Assembly (NCBI GenBank): GCA_025266875.1
Contig: JALLLT010000007.1
Location: 1,297,218-1,361,217 of the forward strand
Source of the DNA: Fennellomyces sp. T-0311
Lineage: Eukaryota > Mucoromycota > Mucoromycetes > Mucorales > Lichtheimiaceae
Length of the DNA: 64,000 nt
Direction of reading: 5' to 3'
The translations under genes and the position numbers were made by a program. The notes under the pieces are model-generated. The model saw nothing but the letters and a program-made list of their open reading frames with translations. It had not been told where the DNA came from and made no database searches. This document shows positions 28,795-40,400 of the stretch, one piece after another; position 1 is the first letter of the stretch, and every line of letters begins with the position of its first letter.

Positions 28795-30104
28795 TCACAC
28801 CATCTTTTTCGTACAACCGGTAATTCCCACAAACGTTAATATATACTCCAAGGAAGAGGTGCACTGGCATGATATTCCATATATCTGTCCATCGGCGGGT
28901 CGTTTGAACTTCGAGCGAGTCTGAGTAGATAGACTGCGAACTTCTCTAATTGCAGTCATTTGCATATCCAACACGTTTTGCATGGATAGTTCGCGCAAAC
29001 GCAGGACATTCCAGTAGTTTGTTACCAGGTTAGTTCGCAGTGCCTGCCGTTCAGTGTCAAGTTGAGTACAAATGGAATAACGATGTATATATACACTTAC
29101 ACGGTAATCGCTCAAACTAAGTTTTGACGCAAGTTTTTTCAATGCGGAAGGACGTAACCCGTCTTCAAGTATACAATCAACAGCGTTCTTGATTTCGGGT
29201 TCGATCAACGTGCGAGCAGTTCTTGGACCAAGCGCGTCCAGTAGACTAATCACATTAGAATTCTTATCCTTGTAATGCTTTGCGATATAATCGAGAGGTG
29301 TTGTGGTATGTCTAGTAGTACAGTCTTTAACTCCATCGACATCTTCATTATCTATTCGTACTTACCTCATTTTGCGACTTCGAGTAAAAGATCACCAGTA
29401 CGGCGTTCTGCTCAATGTCTTTACAAGAACAACGAGTTAGGCTATACGGGTTTTGAATGCTTGGCTCGTAACGCTCTGCCGGGAAACATGTATCTAAACT
29501 TTAAACTTCGATAACCTGGCGAGTTCACAGCTGCCTTTCTTGCTGATGGTGTTTATCTTTACACCATGTGGTTGAATTTTCAATGCGTTAATACAAACTT
29601 AGACACTGCATGATATTCCTCAGCAGAATCTTCTTTATCCGGTCGACATTGCTCCGCTGCTTCCTTCCGAAGCGAAATAAGATCACCGCATTTGACTTTG
29701 GAGAATAGCTCTATATCTGATGAGAAATCTCTACTTCAGTGCAGATGGGGATGCGATTCGATGCAACTTCCTACTTCACAATTCCCCAAAATCCTTTGAT
29801 TACCTGCAACTCGCAGTGGTATGGTACGGTCTTCTCGATCTCATAGCCGTATTTCCTTACAATAAAGTGCGTTTCAAATGTCTTTGAATGCTCCATATTC
29901 AACCAGTTTAAAACTTCCAAGACATGTTCTTGGATTTTCTTGTTTCAAATGGTGCCCCATCCTGATGAACCAGTCGCGCGTTTCTTGGCCATTTGATTGA
30001 CTGCTAGGGCTCGGGCCATTCGGCCAAGCTAATAGCTTTTTATGTCGTTTCTCAATACCGAGAATGTTCTGTACCAGTTTCTGCCAGAGGGATGTGGATG
30101 ACAA
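28795..30104 (-). pseudogene. Unrecognised ORF fragments
   Basis: Two open stretches: 29253-28795 (PEIKNAVDCILEDGLRPSAL, ALRTNLVTNYWNVLRLREL) and 30104-29874 (GIEKRHKKLLAWPNGPSPSS, FKLVEYGAFKDI), the latter continuing weakly toward 29750 (GYEIEKTVPYHCELQVI). Both look protein-like but match no family that I know. They sit among transposon debris and may belong to one eroded element. Confidence 0.3.
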
Positions 30105-30499
30105 AGTTTCCCAGTTCGCGAGGCTCCATTAAAAACTTGCATATACGAATAAACGTGATCCACTCATTTTTTGTAATGGTAGATTGAGAGAGTTCTAATG
30201 AGAATGAATCGGTGCTGGATGGTAAAGTATATATATAACGAAAGCACGCCGTGTGAGGAACACGAATATTATAGTCTCACAAGTGTACGGCGTCACCTAA
30301 AGAACTTGGCATAATAAGTCCACCAATTTTGGACACGCGGGACTTTATAATCTAATGTTCGCCTTGACACTTATTTGAAACCATATCAATTACCGTTATT
30401 CACTATGACAAAGGAACGTAAAAAACAAGGAAGCACATAAAAAACAATTATCGCGCGACCCAAACCAACGCCCAAACCAACGCCCTTCGATTTTTCTGC

Positions 30500-32930
30500 C
30501 TCTCCTTGACAAGTCGCCCCCGAGCTTGAAGGAAACGCCAAAAGCACGACCACAGCAACAGAAGGAGAGCTCGCTCGTGTTGGAGAGCTACTTGCTGAGA
30601 TGGATTTCAGTGAGGAACATTCTAGTAGTGATGACACTGGCGCTATCACTGAAAATTTAGTTGAAGAAATGGACGACGAAATCGATGGCTAAGAAGCAGA
30701 AGATGACGATAACGATGATGAACTTGATCTCACCCCCAATAGCGTTGCACCTCAGTCTGATCAAACCAAGGAAACGAAAAGGAGAAGACAAATGTAGTCT
30801 GCTAGTATTTGAGGGAATTGCAAAGTGAAATTGGCAAGCAAGTTAACGAGAACAGAAAACCAGACGCGTACAAAAAAAAGACATTCTGGATAAACCCACC
30901 AGAAGCTTTCTTTACTTGAGTAAACCGCAAATCAACATTAAGGCGCTCTATAAACCGCGCGTTTTGGTCGGGATCCCTCATTCGCTCATCAAACTTGTCA
31001 GCAACAGGTTGAGTGTAAAATGTCCAAGTTAAAAATACGCAGGCAATCTGACATCTAACGGATTCACCACATCGGCTCGTCGTGTAGTGGATATGGAAAA
31101 GTAAGATCAGAATGCTTTATGCTTTTATAGATTACTCACATTATCAGTACGATGTTAGCTGCTTATACATCCTTGGACATAGATGCGAGTGTACAAAAGG
31201 CTGCAAGGAAGAGGGTAAATTTAACTGCCACGACGACAGACTGTACGTCAACTTCCACTGTTTCTTCAATCTCAATACCCTGGATATATCACCCACCGAA
31301 ATGCGCTGTCCAGACAAGTTGGCGATTTCATGCGTCCGCGTGTTCAGAATTCGATTGGACTAAAAAGATTCCACAAAATTCTTCGCGAGATGCATATGCT
31401 TAAACATGATCGACTCGATCTACAATATCTCAACGCTTTGCTATATAGGCGCGACAATACCACCATTGAGCAGATGCTGAAACCGCGGAATTCTCATCCT
31501 TCAACGATCGATTTGGCTACCCTGGGCATGTACCATCTGCCCAATACGTACCTGCGTATTCTACACAAAGTACATCGACAACATCCGTGACTTGATTGAA
31601 AAGCAGATGATGGTTCTTGGGGGGATATTTGAAAGACGATCATTCTTTTAAAACCATCAATATTTTGGCCAAAATCACCGGTTCACTTACGTTCACAGCT
31701 CTATATACATTATGCAATGAATATGAGGAAGTCCGTATGCAACTACTCACACCAACCAAGTCACTAAGTCACCTACAACTTGCATTCGAAAAAATGCGAT
31801 CCGCTTGTGATCTTTACCGTGATGAAATGCCTGAGATCTTTTTACGGATAACGTTACTGGCGACAAAAACTTTTCGAGAATATCTAGCCATCCCTGCTTA
31901 AAGATGTCCCACCTGTTACGGACCCAGAACCATCAGACAGTTATGCTGCCGGTTTACCTTTACTTGGCTCCGAAGAATTGAACAAACAATTCACTATCTA
32001 CGAGATAGTGAAACGATTGGAGAAAGCGCTAGAGATATTTTGTCAAGCACGGTGACAACAATCGCAGGGGATGAAGCTAGAGAGCAGACAGTGGTTGTCG
32101 GCTTCGATTGTGAATGGCCCTTCGACCGAGTGCAAGGACCTGAAAAGATTGCGACGATACAGGTAGCATTCAAGAACGATATCTACGTGTACCATGTCAG
32201 TCATTTAAGCCAGTTACCTCAGCCTTTGCTTGACTTGTTGAAGAGTCCAATGGTACTAAAGATCGGCAAACAAGTCAACGGAGATTTAAGCAAGATTGAA
32301 AGAGATTTCGGTGTGAAATATGATGATGGCCGTAAACTGGGAATGTTTTGCAAGAAGCGCGGTGTAATTTGCAATGCAGACATAGGCCTTTCCGCCATAT
32401 GTACGGAGATCCTGGACCGAGCTTTGCCAAAAGAAGGTCAAGTTCTTTGTAGTAATTGGGCAGCTACAGAGCTGACAAATGATCAAAAGAAATACGCGGC
32501 ACTAGATGCTCTCACGGCGCTAGAAGTATATACCATGCTTAAGCACTGCAGTGCTATTGGCGAACGTGTGTCTCACCTACTGAATGGAGGTGTGCAATAG
32601 ATTTAAGCTTTCGTAACGTCAATATTAATTGACTATACATAGGGGACTCGTATTTCGTTCAATCCCGGATCCGACATGCTATCAGCAGCATATGGAGAGA
32701 TTGCAAAACACGTAAACAAATTTGACGGACGCAAAGTCCCATTCAACTGAGCAATCATCCTTGTAAAGCAAGTCAACATACCTGGCGCAGTAGATGCTTA
32801 TGGAAAATCGCTATCTAAACATGCCCCAGTTCCTTTAAAATCGTCGTTAAGTTAACCGGCTTGCACAAGTACACTCCAGTCGAAGTTCATGAAACAGCCG
32901 AAGAAGAACATAATGTTGTGAGTACTGAAA
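30500..32930 (+). pseudogene. Decayed DUF6729 / 3'-5' exonuclease gene
   Basis: Proteins with an N-terminal DUF6729 zinc-binding region fused to a WRN-type exonuclease are multicopy in fungi and behave like transposon-associated genes. Here, in several frames, appear an acidic stretch (EEHSSSDDTGAITENLVEEM, 30613-30680), ALYKPRVLV-like text interrupted by stops (near 30945), CTKGCKEEGKFNCHDD (31189-31237), FHKILREMHMLKHDRLDLQY (31367-31428), KTINILAKITGSLTFTALY, then the exonuclease (32040-32600) and a C-terminal tail (ISFNPGSDMLSAAYGEIAKH, 32650-32710). Multiple stops and frame changes mark it as dead outside the exonuclease. Confidence 0.65.
32040..32600 (+). CDS. WRN-like 3'-5' exonuclease domain ORF (DEDDy type)
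   Basis: 186-codon open frame inside the decayed gene above. The DEDDy residues are all present: Asp and Glu in VVGFDCEWP, the second-motif Asp in GKQVNGDLSKI, and the Tyr/Asp of motif III in KKYAALDALTAL. Domain length and order match WRN/DnaQ-type exonucleases. The frame starts without a good initiation context and the preceding open stretch is in another frame, so this is more likely the surviving core of a pseudogene than an independent gene; an independent short exonuclease cannot be excluded. Confidence 0.7.
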   Translation: MSSTVTTIAGDEAREQTVVVGFDCEWPFDRVQGPEKIATIQVAFKNDIYVYHVSHLSQLPQPLLDLLKSPMVLKIGKQVNGDLSKIERDFGVKYDDGRKLGMFCKKRGVICNADIGLSAICTEILDRALPKEGQVLCSNWAATELTNDQKKYAALDALTALEVYTMLKHCSAIGERVSHLLNGGVQ

Positions 32931-32999
32931 GATGCTTTCGATTTGATGGATATGATTCCTGTTTCACGTAAGCATGGGCTTGATGCTTTAATTTTATAG

Positions 33000-33400
33000 G
33001 TGTCTCTCAGCTGCCCGAATGGAAAAGTTACAGAAAGCACAAGTAGGGTGTATCAAAATGGCGCTCAATTGCAACAAATCGACCGAGTTTCCTACCATTG
33101 TAGCAATGGTATTGGCCGATATTCCTTCCATGAAACTGCGCACACCCACTTTACAGATCAAATTCGTCACCAGGCTTCAATCGCTCCCGGTGACTACTAT
33201 GGCCCGTGCGGTTGAGCTATGTCTATACATTTGTACGCAAGGAAGCGACCATATACCTATAGGAGCAGGTCAATAAGTCTTCCGAATAAAGTTCATACTT
33301 TTTCAACCAATGGGCCAATATCGACGAGATACCGTGCAGACATGATTACACGACCGCCTCTCGGGCGATAATATTATTTACGATCGAATTCATACGTGCG
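33000..33400 (+). mobile_element. LINE-type retrotransposon fragment (region 3' of reverse transcriptase)
   Basis: The plus-strand ORF reads LQKAQVGCIKMALNCNKSTE, IVAMVLADIPSMKLRTPTLQ, FVTRLQSLPVTTMARAVELC, a typical post-RT segment of Mucorales non-LTR elements (as I remember them). After a one-base shift near 33233 it continues as ARKRPYTYRSRSISLPNKV. No reverse transcriptase core is present. The end of this piece is repeated at 55967-56066. Confidence 0.55.
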
Positions 33401-34058
33401 CTGACCAACAAGATTCCCGGGAGAAATCTTTGTACAGACAGGTTGTTTATGTAGCTCTACACTTGTCTTCCGATCGAACCCGATCTCACTGCTATGTTAT
33501 TTAGCGACGCAGAGTACCAATTTTAGCTCGATGACCGAAACTAAAACAATGTGTGTTGCCAGGAGCTATTAAGCTCCAAATAAACTCTCGCAAGACATGT
33601 GGCAGCTGTATTAGGGGGGTACAACTGCAACGCATCGCCAGCAATGCGCAGATAAATGAATGTCTTGCAATAAGTGCTGTAGGTAGCAGCCGTCCAAATT
33701 AAAATTCGAGACAATGTGTGTATATTAAGCATTACTAAACTCAACCGCCGCCGCGCTACCGGGCTAACGTGGACAGTGATGTTGCGAAAGACATCAATTA
33801 GAGTTTTAAAAGACTTGGCCAATGCAGGTGAGTCCAGGGGATTTAGAGTTTTGATAGATAAAAAAGAAGTTCGTTATATTAGTGAGAATTTCAATCCATA
33901 GAAGCAACAATAGGCGATCGTTGAAAAAGGGGATAATAGACTCGCTGCTTGCTGCAATACGTATATAGAAGGGGGACAATCGTATAAGGGCATGAAATGG
34001 GTTATAAGTAGGGCGTAATATATAGGAAAGGAAAAAGAGGTAAGTGATATATGTATAC
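33401..34058. other. Spacer downstream of the SxIP protein gene
   Basis: No gene supported. It contains the 3' flank of the minus-strand gene that ends at 34059. Confidence 0.4.
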
Positions 34059-35737
34059 TTAATCATCACGCTGCAAGTTCCGCTTTGCGAGCATGCTTCT
34101 GATGCGCAAGGTGGAGCCTGGGCCGCGTTGCTGAGGATTTTTGTTTTCTTTGGTCTTTTTCTCATTCTGTGCAGTTATTGCTGGCGACGGTGGCGGCGTC
34201 ACTGTGGGAGGAGCAGGGATGGCGCTACTGGTTTTGACTGGTTTTTCTTTCGTTGCCTTATGCGCAGTTAAGGAGGACGTGCGTACGCGCGACACGCCTG
34301 TGCTCGCTCTGACGGGCGTTCGAGCAGCTGCAGAATGGCGGTGATTGATTCTCTTTGCAGCGGCAGCGGCGGTGGAAGCTGCGTTTGGAGGTAGAGGCGG
34401 CACAGGTTGTTGTGGGACGGGTATGGCAGAGTCCGTGAGCGATGAAGTGCGGCTGTGTGAGGGGCGTGAGTCGCTGCGGGTTGATAAACTGTTGCGCATG
34501 GAGATACGTGTTGTGCTGGACGACGACGGCGTTGGCGATCCCTTGTTGGAGTTGTATCCATCGAACGACATGCGCGATGGGTGGACGGGCAGCTACAAGG
34601 CAGAACAAAGATCAATACATATTTATGCAGGCGGCAACAAAGACGTACGTTTCTAGCAATCAGATCATCCTCGCCATCCAAGACATCAATGATATCCTTT
34701 CCATCCACGAGCATCGGAGCGCCTCTTGCATACTGCTTCCATAGGGACACGCTTTCCCTGATTTTGGTTCCAAGCTAAAAGGGCACAAGCGTATGTCAGC
34801 AAAGGGGGGGACGGTAGGAGACACGCAGGCTGGGGGGGGGGTTCGTTGCTTTACCATTTTGACTTCTTCCGGGGCACTGCGCCGTCGAGCACTCCGTAGT
34901 AAAATCGTCCGCCGCTTCAGATTGCTCTTGGCCGACAGTGCGATTGTCTTTGCGATGTCCAGATCGACCTTGGCCTTTTGCAGTGCTTGTACGTCATCTA
35001 CAGCATCACGAGTTCAGTACAGGACCTGTGCACACTGATAAGGCCGCTTACCGGTGCCTCCGATGCTTTCGTAGAACTTGGCAGAGTCTAGCTCCAGGTC
35101 CCGCAACAGATCATTCAGTTGGCGAAGAATATGCTTTGTGTCCGGCTTGTATCGGATGCGCGTGGTGAATCGCGCCGACTAATGAAACGGCGGCTTTAGT
35201 ATGATCCACTGTAAAGGCGCATTATCCAACTTTACCATTCGACGCTCTGTCGAATCGCTGGCGGCCATGGAAGGCCGACGCTGCTTCTTGACAGGGGCAT
35301 CGTAGAGGCTGCTTGCGGATTTAATAGCCGAATCTAACGTGGCTTCCGCATGCATCAGCACCGATTCATTGCGTTCGCCTGACAGACCCAAGTCCTTGAG
35401 CATGGATTCGATCTGCGTGGTGGTCGACTCCACGTTGATGATGGCCTGGTTGGCCAGTTCCAGCTGGGCGATCAGCTCGTTCAGTTCTGCTGTTTTCAGC
35501 GTCAGCAGCGATCGCAGGTTGGCGATGGTTTGCGTGCCCTGCGAATATTAAGCTATCAGTTCTATCCGTAAACAAGCAGGCGGCGTGGCTCGCAAGTACC
35601 TCGTCCAGCTTACTTAAAAGCTGAATGACCGCCCTGTCGCCCACATTGTATTCATCTTGCTTGTAGGCGGGTGATTCGTCTTTGGTGGCGCTGGCAGCAA
35701 TAACTGCAGAAGGCGTATTGTAGGCCAATTCCGACAT
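34059..35737 (-). CDS. Coiled-coil protein with two SxIP motifs, candidate microtubule plus-end tracking protein
   Basis: Six exons join in phase: 35737-35600, 35538-35236, 35178-35052, 34997-34855, 34774-34649 and 34592-34059, giving 456 residues. Residues 45-270 are helical and Leu/Glu-rich (LRSLLTLKTAELNELIAQLE, HILRQLNDLLRDLELDSAKF, KIRESVSLWKQYARG). Residues 287-456 are Ser/Pro/Arg/Lys-rich and disordered and hold two SAIP tetrapeptides (about 334-337 and 402-405) in a basic, Ser/Pro-rich setting, as in EB1-binding SxIP motifs. A helical N-terminus plus SxIP tail is the architecture of Kar9-like adaptors, but I cannot show homology to Kar9. The start ATG opens MSELAYNTPSAVIAASATKD. It lies tandem with the MAPR gene, 251 bp downstream of that gene's stop. 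Confidence 0.72.
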
Positions 35738-35988
35738 TATGAGAAAAGAAAAGGTTGGTTCATATAAGAGTGAGAAGAAAGATATATAAAAAAGAGAAGG
35801 GAAGAGAGACAAGTTTATGCGCTGTGTTGTAGTTGATTTAATTGGGCTCCTGTCCAGAGGAAGGGATCGTAGACAGAAGCTCAATGAGGGAGGTTACCAC
35901 AAAAGAAAAACGAAGCCTGCACGCCAGGAGAACAGCGGAGAAAATTGCTGTGCGTGTGTAACAGCTTGCAAGTCATGTCACGTTTTTA

Positions 35989-36782
35989 TTATGGTTTCTG
36001 TGGAGTGCTCTTTTTGCACGGTGGAGGTATGGGCGTGCTAGGGTCGATCGCCGCGTGCTCCACCCGCCCGATCTTGTAATACGTGTGGTGGTTTTCATAG
36101 AACTTCTTCCACCCGTCGATGCCCTTTCGGTAGGCCGTTAGCATAGCCATCTCCCCTAATAGCTTATTTCCTTCGTTCCCTTATTTACCTTGAGTTGTGC
36201 TTCTGACAAGCCGCGGAGGTCATGCGTAAGGTGATCCTGAAAGCATCCCGTCACATACGCTCTCGCAGCATCCCGCCCCGCAAAATGGTGGTAACTGCCG
36301 CCATAACCATACCAACCGGCACCCTTTGTCACATCGTACACATCGCCACTGCGCAGCTCAGTCAGCCCATGTCCTTTGGCCTTCTTTAACGGAGTGTTCA
36401 CTTACTCGACTGCAAGGTAAATGGGCAGATTTGGATTGCTTCCATCATAACGCAGCAGCTGTTCTTCTGTAAACACGAGTTCCTTCCTCTAATAGATCTC
36501 CCACGTTTTCAATCAGCACATGAACCACACAGTTTTGGCAAATCAATGACGGATTACCGGAATGTAAGTGTTGATGTTGGTCCATTTTCCACGGTAACCC
36601 CAGGTCCACGATTCAGTAATCAAGTACGAAGCACCAAAGAACAAAATGACCATCCATACGATTGCTGTTGCGATGGTACCCACAATCGATGAAGATTTAA
36701 CTTGCTTCTTTGCTTCATTGTCCTTGACAGCAGCAGAAGGTTCTGGTTGTTCGGGTCGCTTCCGTCGTTGCACGTTTGACAT
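35989..36782 (-). CDS. Membrane-anchored cytochrome b5-like heme protein (MAPR family)
   Basis: Four exons: 36782-36558, 36488-36406, 36348-36189 and 36150-35989, 209 residues. The N-terminus is cytosolic and basic; a single membrane span lies near residues 34-54 (IVGTIATAIVWMVILFFGAS). The MAPR cytochrome-b5-like domain starts at FTEEQLLRYDGS and contains DGDVYDVTKGAG, WYGYGGSYHHFAGRDAARAY and GCFQDHLTHDLRGL, then WKKFYENHHTYYKIGRVEH. Family members (Dap1, PGRMC, neudesin-like) bind heme and support sterol/P450 metabolism; that role is inferred. The exon 4 acceptor (GGGGAG/ATGGC) is the one that keeps the frame. Confidence 0.9.
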
Positions 36783-39676
36783 TATCAAGTGAAGGCAGGA
36801 CTGTGCGTATGCAATGACAATTTTTCAAAAAGCGGACGTTACACAAGCAAGCTGGAATCGTTCGATTCGTCGTTGTAAGAATAGATCCACATCATATTCT
36901 TTGTTCTGGCGGCCAAATCAAGCATTGCAAAAAACATTGTTCTGTAAATGGGCATCCGTCGACATGGTTGTCGAGAATAGACACGAGTGCATGACAACGC
37001 TGCGGTCAGCCAGCTGTCACAGTATGTCAGATGTCGCTGCTACGGCAATAACGTTTAAGGGTAAGTGACGTTTGACGCCATCCATTTCTAACATTCGTTA
37101 TCCAGCTGTTAAATTCACAAGTCGGCGCTCTCCGTGCAAACAGTGGCATACCACCGTTCCGGCGAAATGCGATTGTAGCCCAGCATATATATCCTGTTGA
37201 CATGAGTTATGGCGTGTGACAATAATAGGGACTTGTATGACAGCGGGGCCCGACGGATTTGCTGTTGGCAAGGTGTTAGGGATGGAGAATCATAAATGCA
37301 GGAACTGCCGTTAAAGGGACCGGACCCATAGACACATTATGCTCGAGAATGACGACATGTTTCTCCTCTGTCTCTTACTTTCACACACGGGAAAAAAAAA
37401 AGGATGGGCGCGCAGCACATATCCATCCAGCAAATTCTGCAATTGCAGAACAGTATCACCTACTTTTAATTGGTACCCCTGGTCCAATAATGCTTACCGC
37501 GGACAGGGGCACACCTGGGTTTATTATGCGCATATTATATTTTTCCCCGATGGGCCTATACAGAAGACACAGCACACCATTCATGAACACACGTCGGATT
37601 AATCGCAATTTAAACACAAAACCCGTTATCCAGGGATGAGGAATGCAACCAGGGACTATCAGGACTTGACTAAGACCGCCATACGCTTGCAAAAAAATCA
37701 AATGACGTATGAGCCAGCGCTTTTTACATTGGATACATACTTTATAACTGGTAAGAGCGAATGTTCGGGGGAGAGGAAGATGGATTACCCTGAGAAACTT
37801 ATGCAAAGTATCGAGATCAGCTTGTTGGCCTAACAGCTGACCACAACCAGTTTTTTTGCGTAACCTATTGACTGTCATGGCATACCAGAGACAAAGTGTG
37901 CTATCTGCAAATGAATGCATGAACGTGTTTCACCACGTCCATCACTCACCTGAAACACTAAAAGATAGGTTGGATGGGAAAATATTCTTTTATTATGTTT
38001 ATGCTTTGCAACAACATATACAAAGCACAACAACTCATTCGGTGACCATCTTGATTGCAGCTTTGTATACTGCTTTGACGTTTTATAAGATGTTGAAGGG
38101 CGCGAAAACCTGCAGACGCCTTGGATTTTCGGAGCTTTATCAGATTACACAGCATTAAAAGTGGACCTACTAAAACCTTTTCAGCGCCCAACAATGCATA
38201 TTAATACCCAGGAAAAAAAAGAACTGCTGATCATCCCTTCTATTGTTCACTGGATCGCAGTTTGCATCTCTTTTGTTGTGCATCACAAATAATACAGTGC
38301 AAAGCGGCAATCTACTCTGTTTTCAGTAAGTATTAGAAAACGTATTAGGAACTATATGTCGTCAGAAGGTACACTTTCTTTACCCATGACCAAGTTTACG
38401 TTGCAAGTCCATATTAACGAATGAATGTGCGTGTAACGTTTAATTTTAAAGTAAAGTCCTCTTAATAGCGATATATATATAAAAAAAGTCTCATACGGAC
38501 GCAGCACCGGTCATTTCCGTTTGTGTACACGTTGCGTTACATGGCTGGTATCACGGGCCCTGATTATCTCTTTTACGTTCCTTTTGTTCCTCGGCATAAA
38601 GTTCAAAGGAGTTCATTTTGGTCGTTTACACTAATTTTCTCCAAAAAAAGGCGACTGTACCTTGCCGTTTCATTACATTTGCATCAAGGATCGATGAGAC
38701 AGATAAATTGTTGCCGATGTATATGCAGCCCCGCCCTTACATGTACCATGCATTCATAATCGTCTCAAGCTTTTTAGGCTAGCGAAGGCCCATATACTTA
38801 GAGTCGCTAAGATACAATCAGGTGAGAAGGAAGGGGACAAAGGTGAATGATATCAGAAGGGAGCACGACGTCGTACTCACCGGACCTTTCGAACAACCCC
38901 CCCAAAAAAAAAACATCCATGACGAAAGTTTTTCTCGACTGACTTACAAAGCGTGACAATGGTCAGTGCGTGCATTTTTGTTTTTTGTTTTTCCGGAGGC
39001 TGGTGTTATAAAGGATCCATGTTTAATTACCAGAGCGACAGAAAAAAAGGCTTGCTCTGAGCGAGCAATGACATTCTCCCTGGTTGCAATTGCAACGATG
39101 CAGTGTATAAAGAAATTAAAAAAGCTAAACTTGTTCCTCTATTTTTTCTCATTGACCGTTTGATCACGATGCATAAGTACCAAAAAGGAGAAGGCAAAAA
39201 AAAAAATGGGTCATTACCATTGCGGTAGACATACTGAATATAGCGTTACTCCCGATGGGTAGGAGTTGATCTTTCTTTTTGTATACAAGCTATCCGATCT
39301 ATTCAGCATATCATCGGATGGATTGGCCAACAAGCTGGAATGCAGCAGGATGCACGGTGTGCTTCTCTTGGCGTGGAATCGGCTAAATTTGAACGTCATA
39401 TCCGCGCCTTAACGCAAACAACTCGTCCATTTTGGAATTATGGCGGGAAGTTCAAGGCAACAAGGGGCAATGCCATGCATCTCTTTTTCAAGTTGGGGTG
39501 ATAGAGAAAAAAAGTACGCTATAACGCCCCGTGCCTTCGTAAACTTTTACAATGCCCCCCATGATCCTCCTCTTCCTTCCTCTTTAACCCCCAACACACA
39601 AACCCCCCAACTCCCTCTTGTCCCACGCCAGTTTTGGTTCCACCTGTATGCGAGCTTCCCTCGAGGCGCGAACGGG
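36783..39676. other. 2.9-kb intergenic stretch
   Basis: No supportable gene. A minus-strand ORF at 37920-37456 has no domain-like features. Short homopolymer runs (38890-38915, 39196-39210) and a weak TATATATATA (38470-38480) are present. Confidence 0.4.
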
Positions 39677-39686
39677 TATAAAAAGG
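39677..39686 (+). promoter_or_regulatory. TATA box of the small Cys/His-motif gene
   Basis: TATAAAAAGG sits 80-90 bp upstream of the ATG at 39766, with CT-rich and poly-T leader DNA between. The strongest TATA element noticed near any gene in the window. Confidence 0.55.
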
Positions 39687-39765
39687 GGATTGGCGTGCTG
39701 CGTATCTATAGCAACCTTTTCTTTTCCCAACTCACTTTTTTTTTCAATAAAACGGTTTTCCCCAT

Positions 39766-40041
39766 ATGGCAGCATCCATGTACCAGCACCACCAACATCC
39801 GGAGCTGCTTCTCATCAAAAGCCCAGAGCTCACTTCGGCTCCGTCACCTTCAACAGTTCAGCGACGAGCACGACAAACTGTACCAAAGAAATACTCGTAC
39901 CGCCCTTGTCCCATTTGTCAAAAGCGTCTATTGGTCCGAATTCACGGAAGTTTGGTCTACAAGTGGATCATTGAGCATTTTGCTGTCAAGCATAACGAAT
40001 GGCTCCATGTCGTTGTCAACCTCCATAAATCATGGAGCTGA
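39766..40041 (+). CDS. Small protein with a Cys2His2-like zinc-binding motif
   Basis: Single-exon ORF of 91 residues. The N-terminal half is Ser/Pro/His-rich (MAASMYQHHQHPELLL) and followed by a basic run (RRARQTVPKKYSYRP). Then CPICQKRLL and, about 20 residues on, HFAVKH give a C-x2-C-x(~20)-H-x4-H spacing that could bind one zinc ion, with aromatic and hydrophobic residues between. No known family recognised. The good TATA box and leader argue for a real gene; the absence of introns and short length argue for caution. Confidence 0.5.
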   Translation: MAASMYQHHQHPELLLIKSPELTSAPSPSTVQRRARQTVPKKYSYRPCPICQKRLLVRIHGSLVYKWIIEHFAVKHNEWLHVVVNLHKSWS

Positions 40042-40300
40042 ATGCAATCACCATTTTTCATATATTACACACACAGCGCACACCACAACACATACCATTC
40101 CACACATTTGATACCTCTCCAAAAAGAAGACTCCCGTCCTCCATGTTGTTTTGTACATACATATTCATCCCTTCTCTCTCTCTCTGGCTATACCAAAAAA
40201 AAGCACATACACATAGTGACATATACATCGCATCCAAAAAATTGTCTCTCCCCCCCCCAAAAAAAAAGTAGTATGGATCTTTCATAAATATAAAAAAATG

Positions 40301-40400
40301 TTTCGAATTGGGAGTACTGTATTTCTAATTTGGGATAGCCTACTTTGGCGAATAGTGATTTTAGTACTGGGAGAGGAGCATTAAAACTATTGGGAGCATA
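40301..40400 (+). repeat. Left member of a long inverted repeat
   Basis: Starts TTTCGAATTGGGAGTACTG and contains repeated TGGGAG words. About 100 bp match, at roughly 85 percent by eye, the reverse complement of 45116-45212, 4.8 kb away. It could be a terminal inverted repeat of one element or two independent small elements. Confidence 0.7.

Noticed and set aside
37456..37920. 154-codon minus-strand ORF
   Set aside because: No recognisable motif, no promoter signal, overlapped by plus-strand ORFs; kept out for lack of support.
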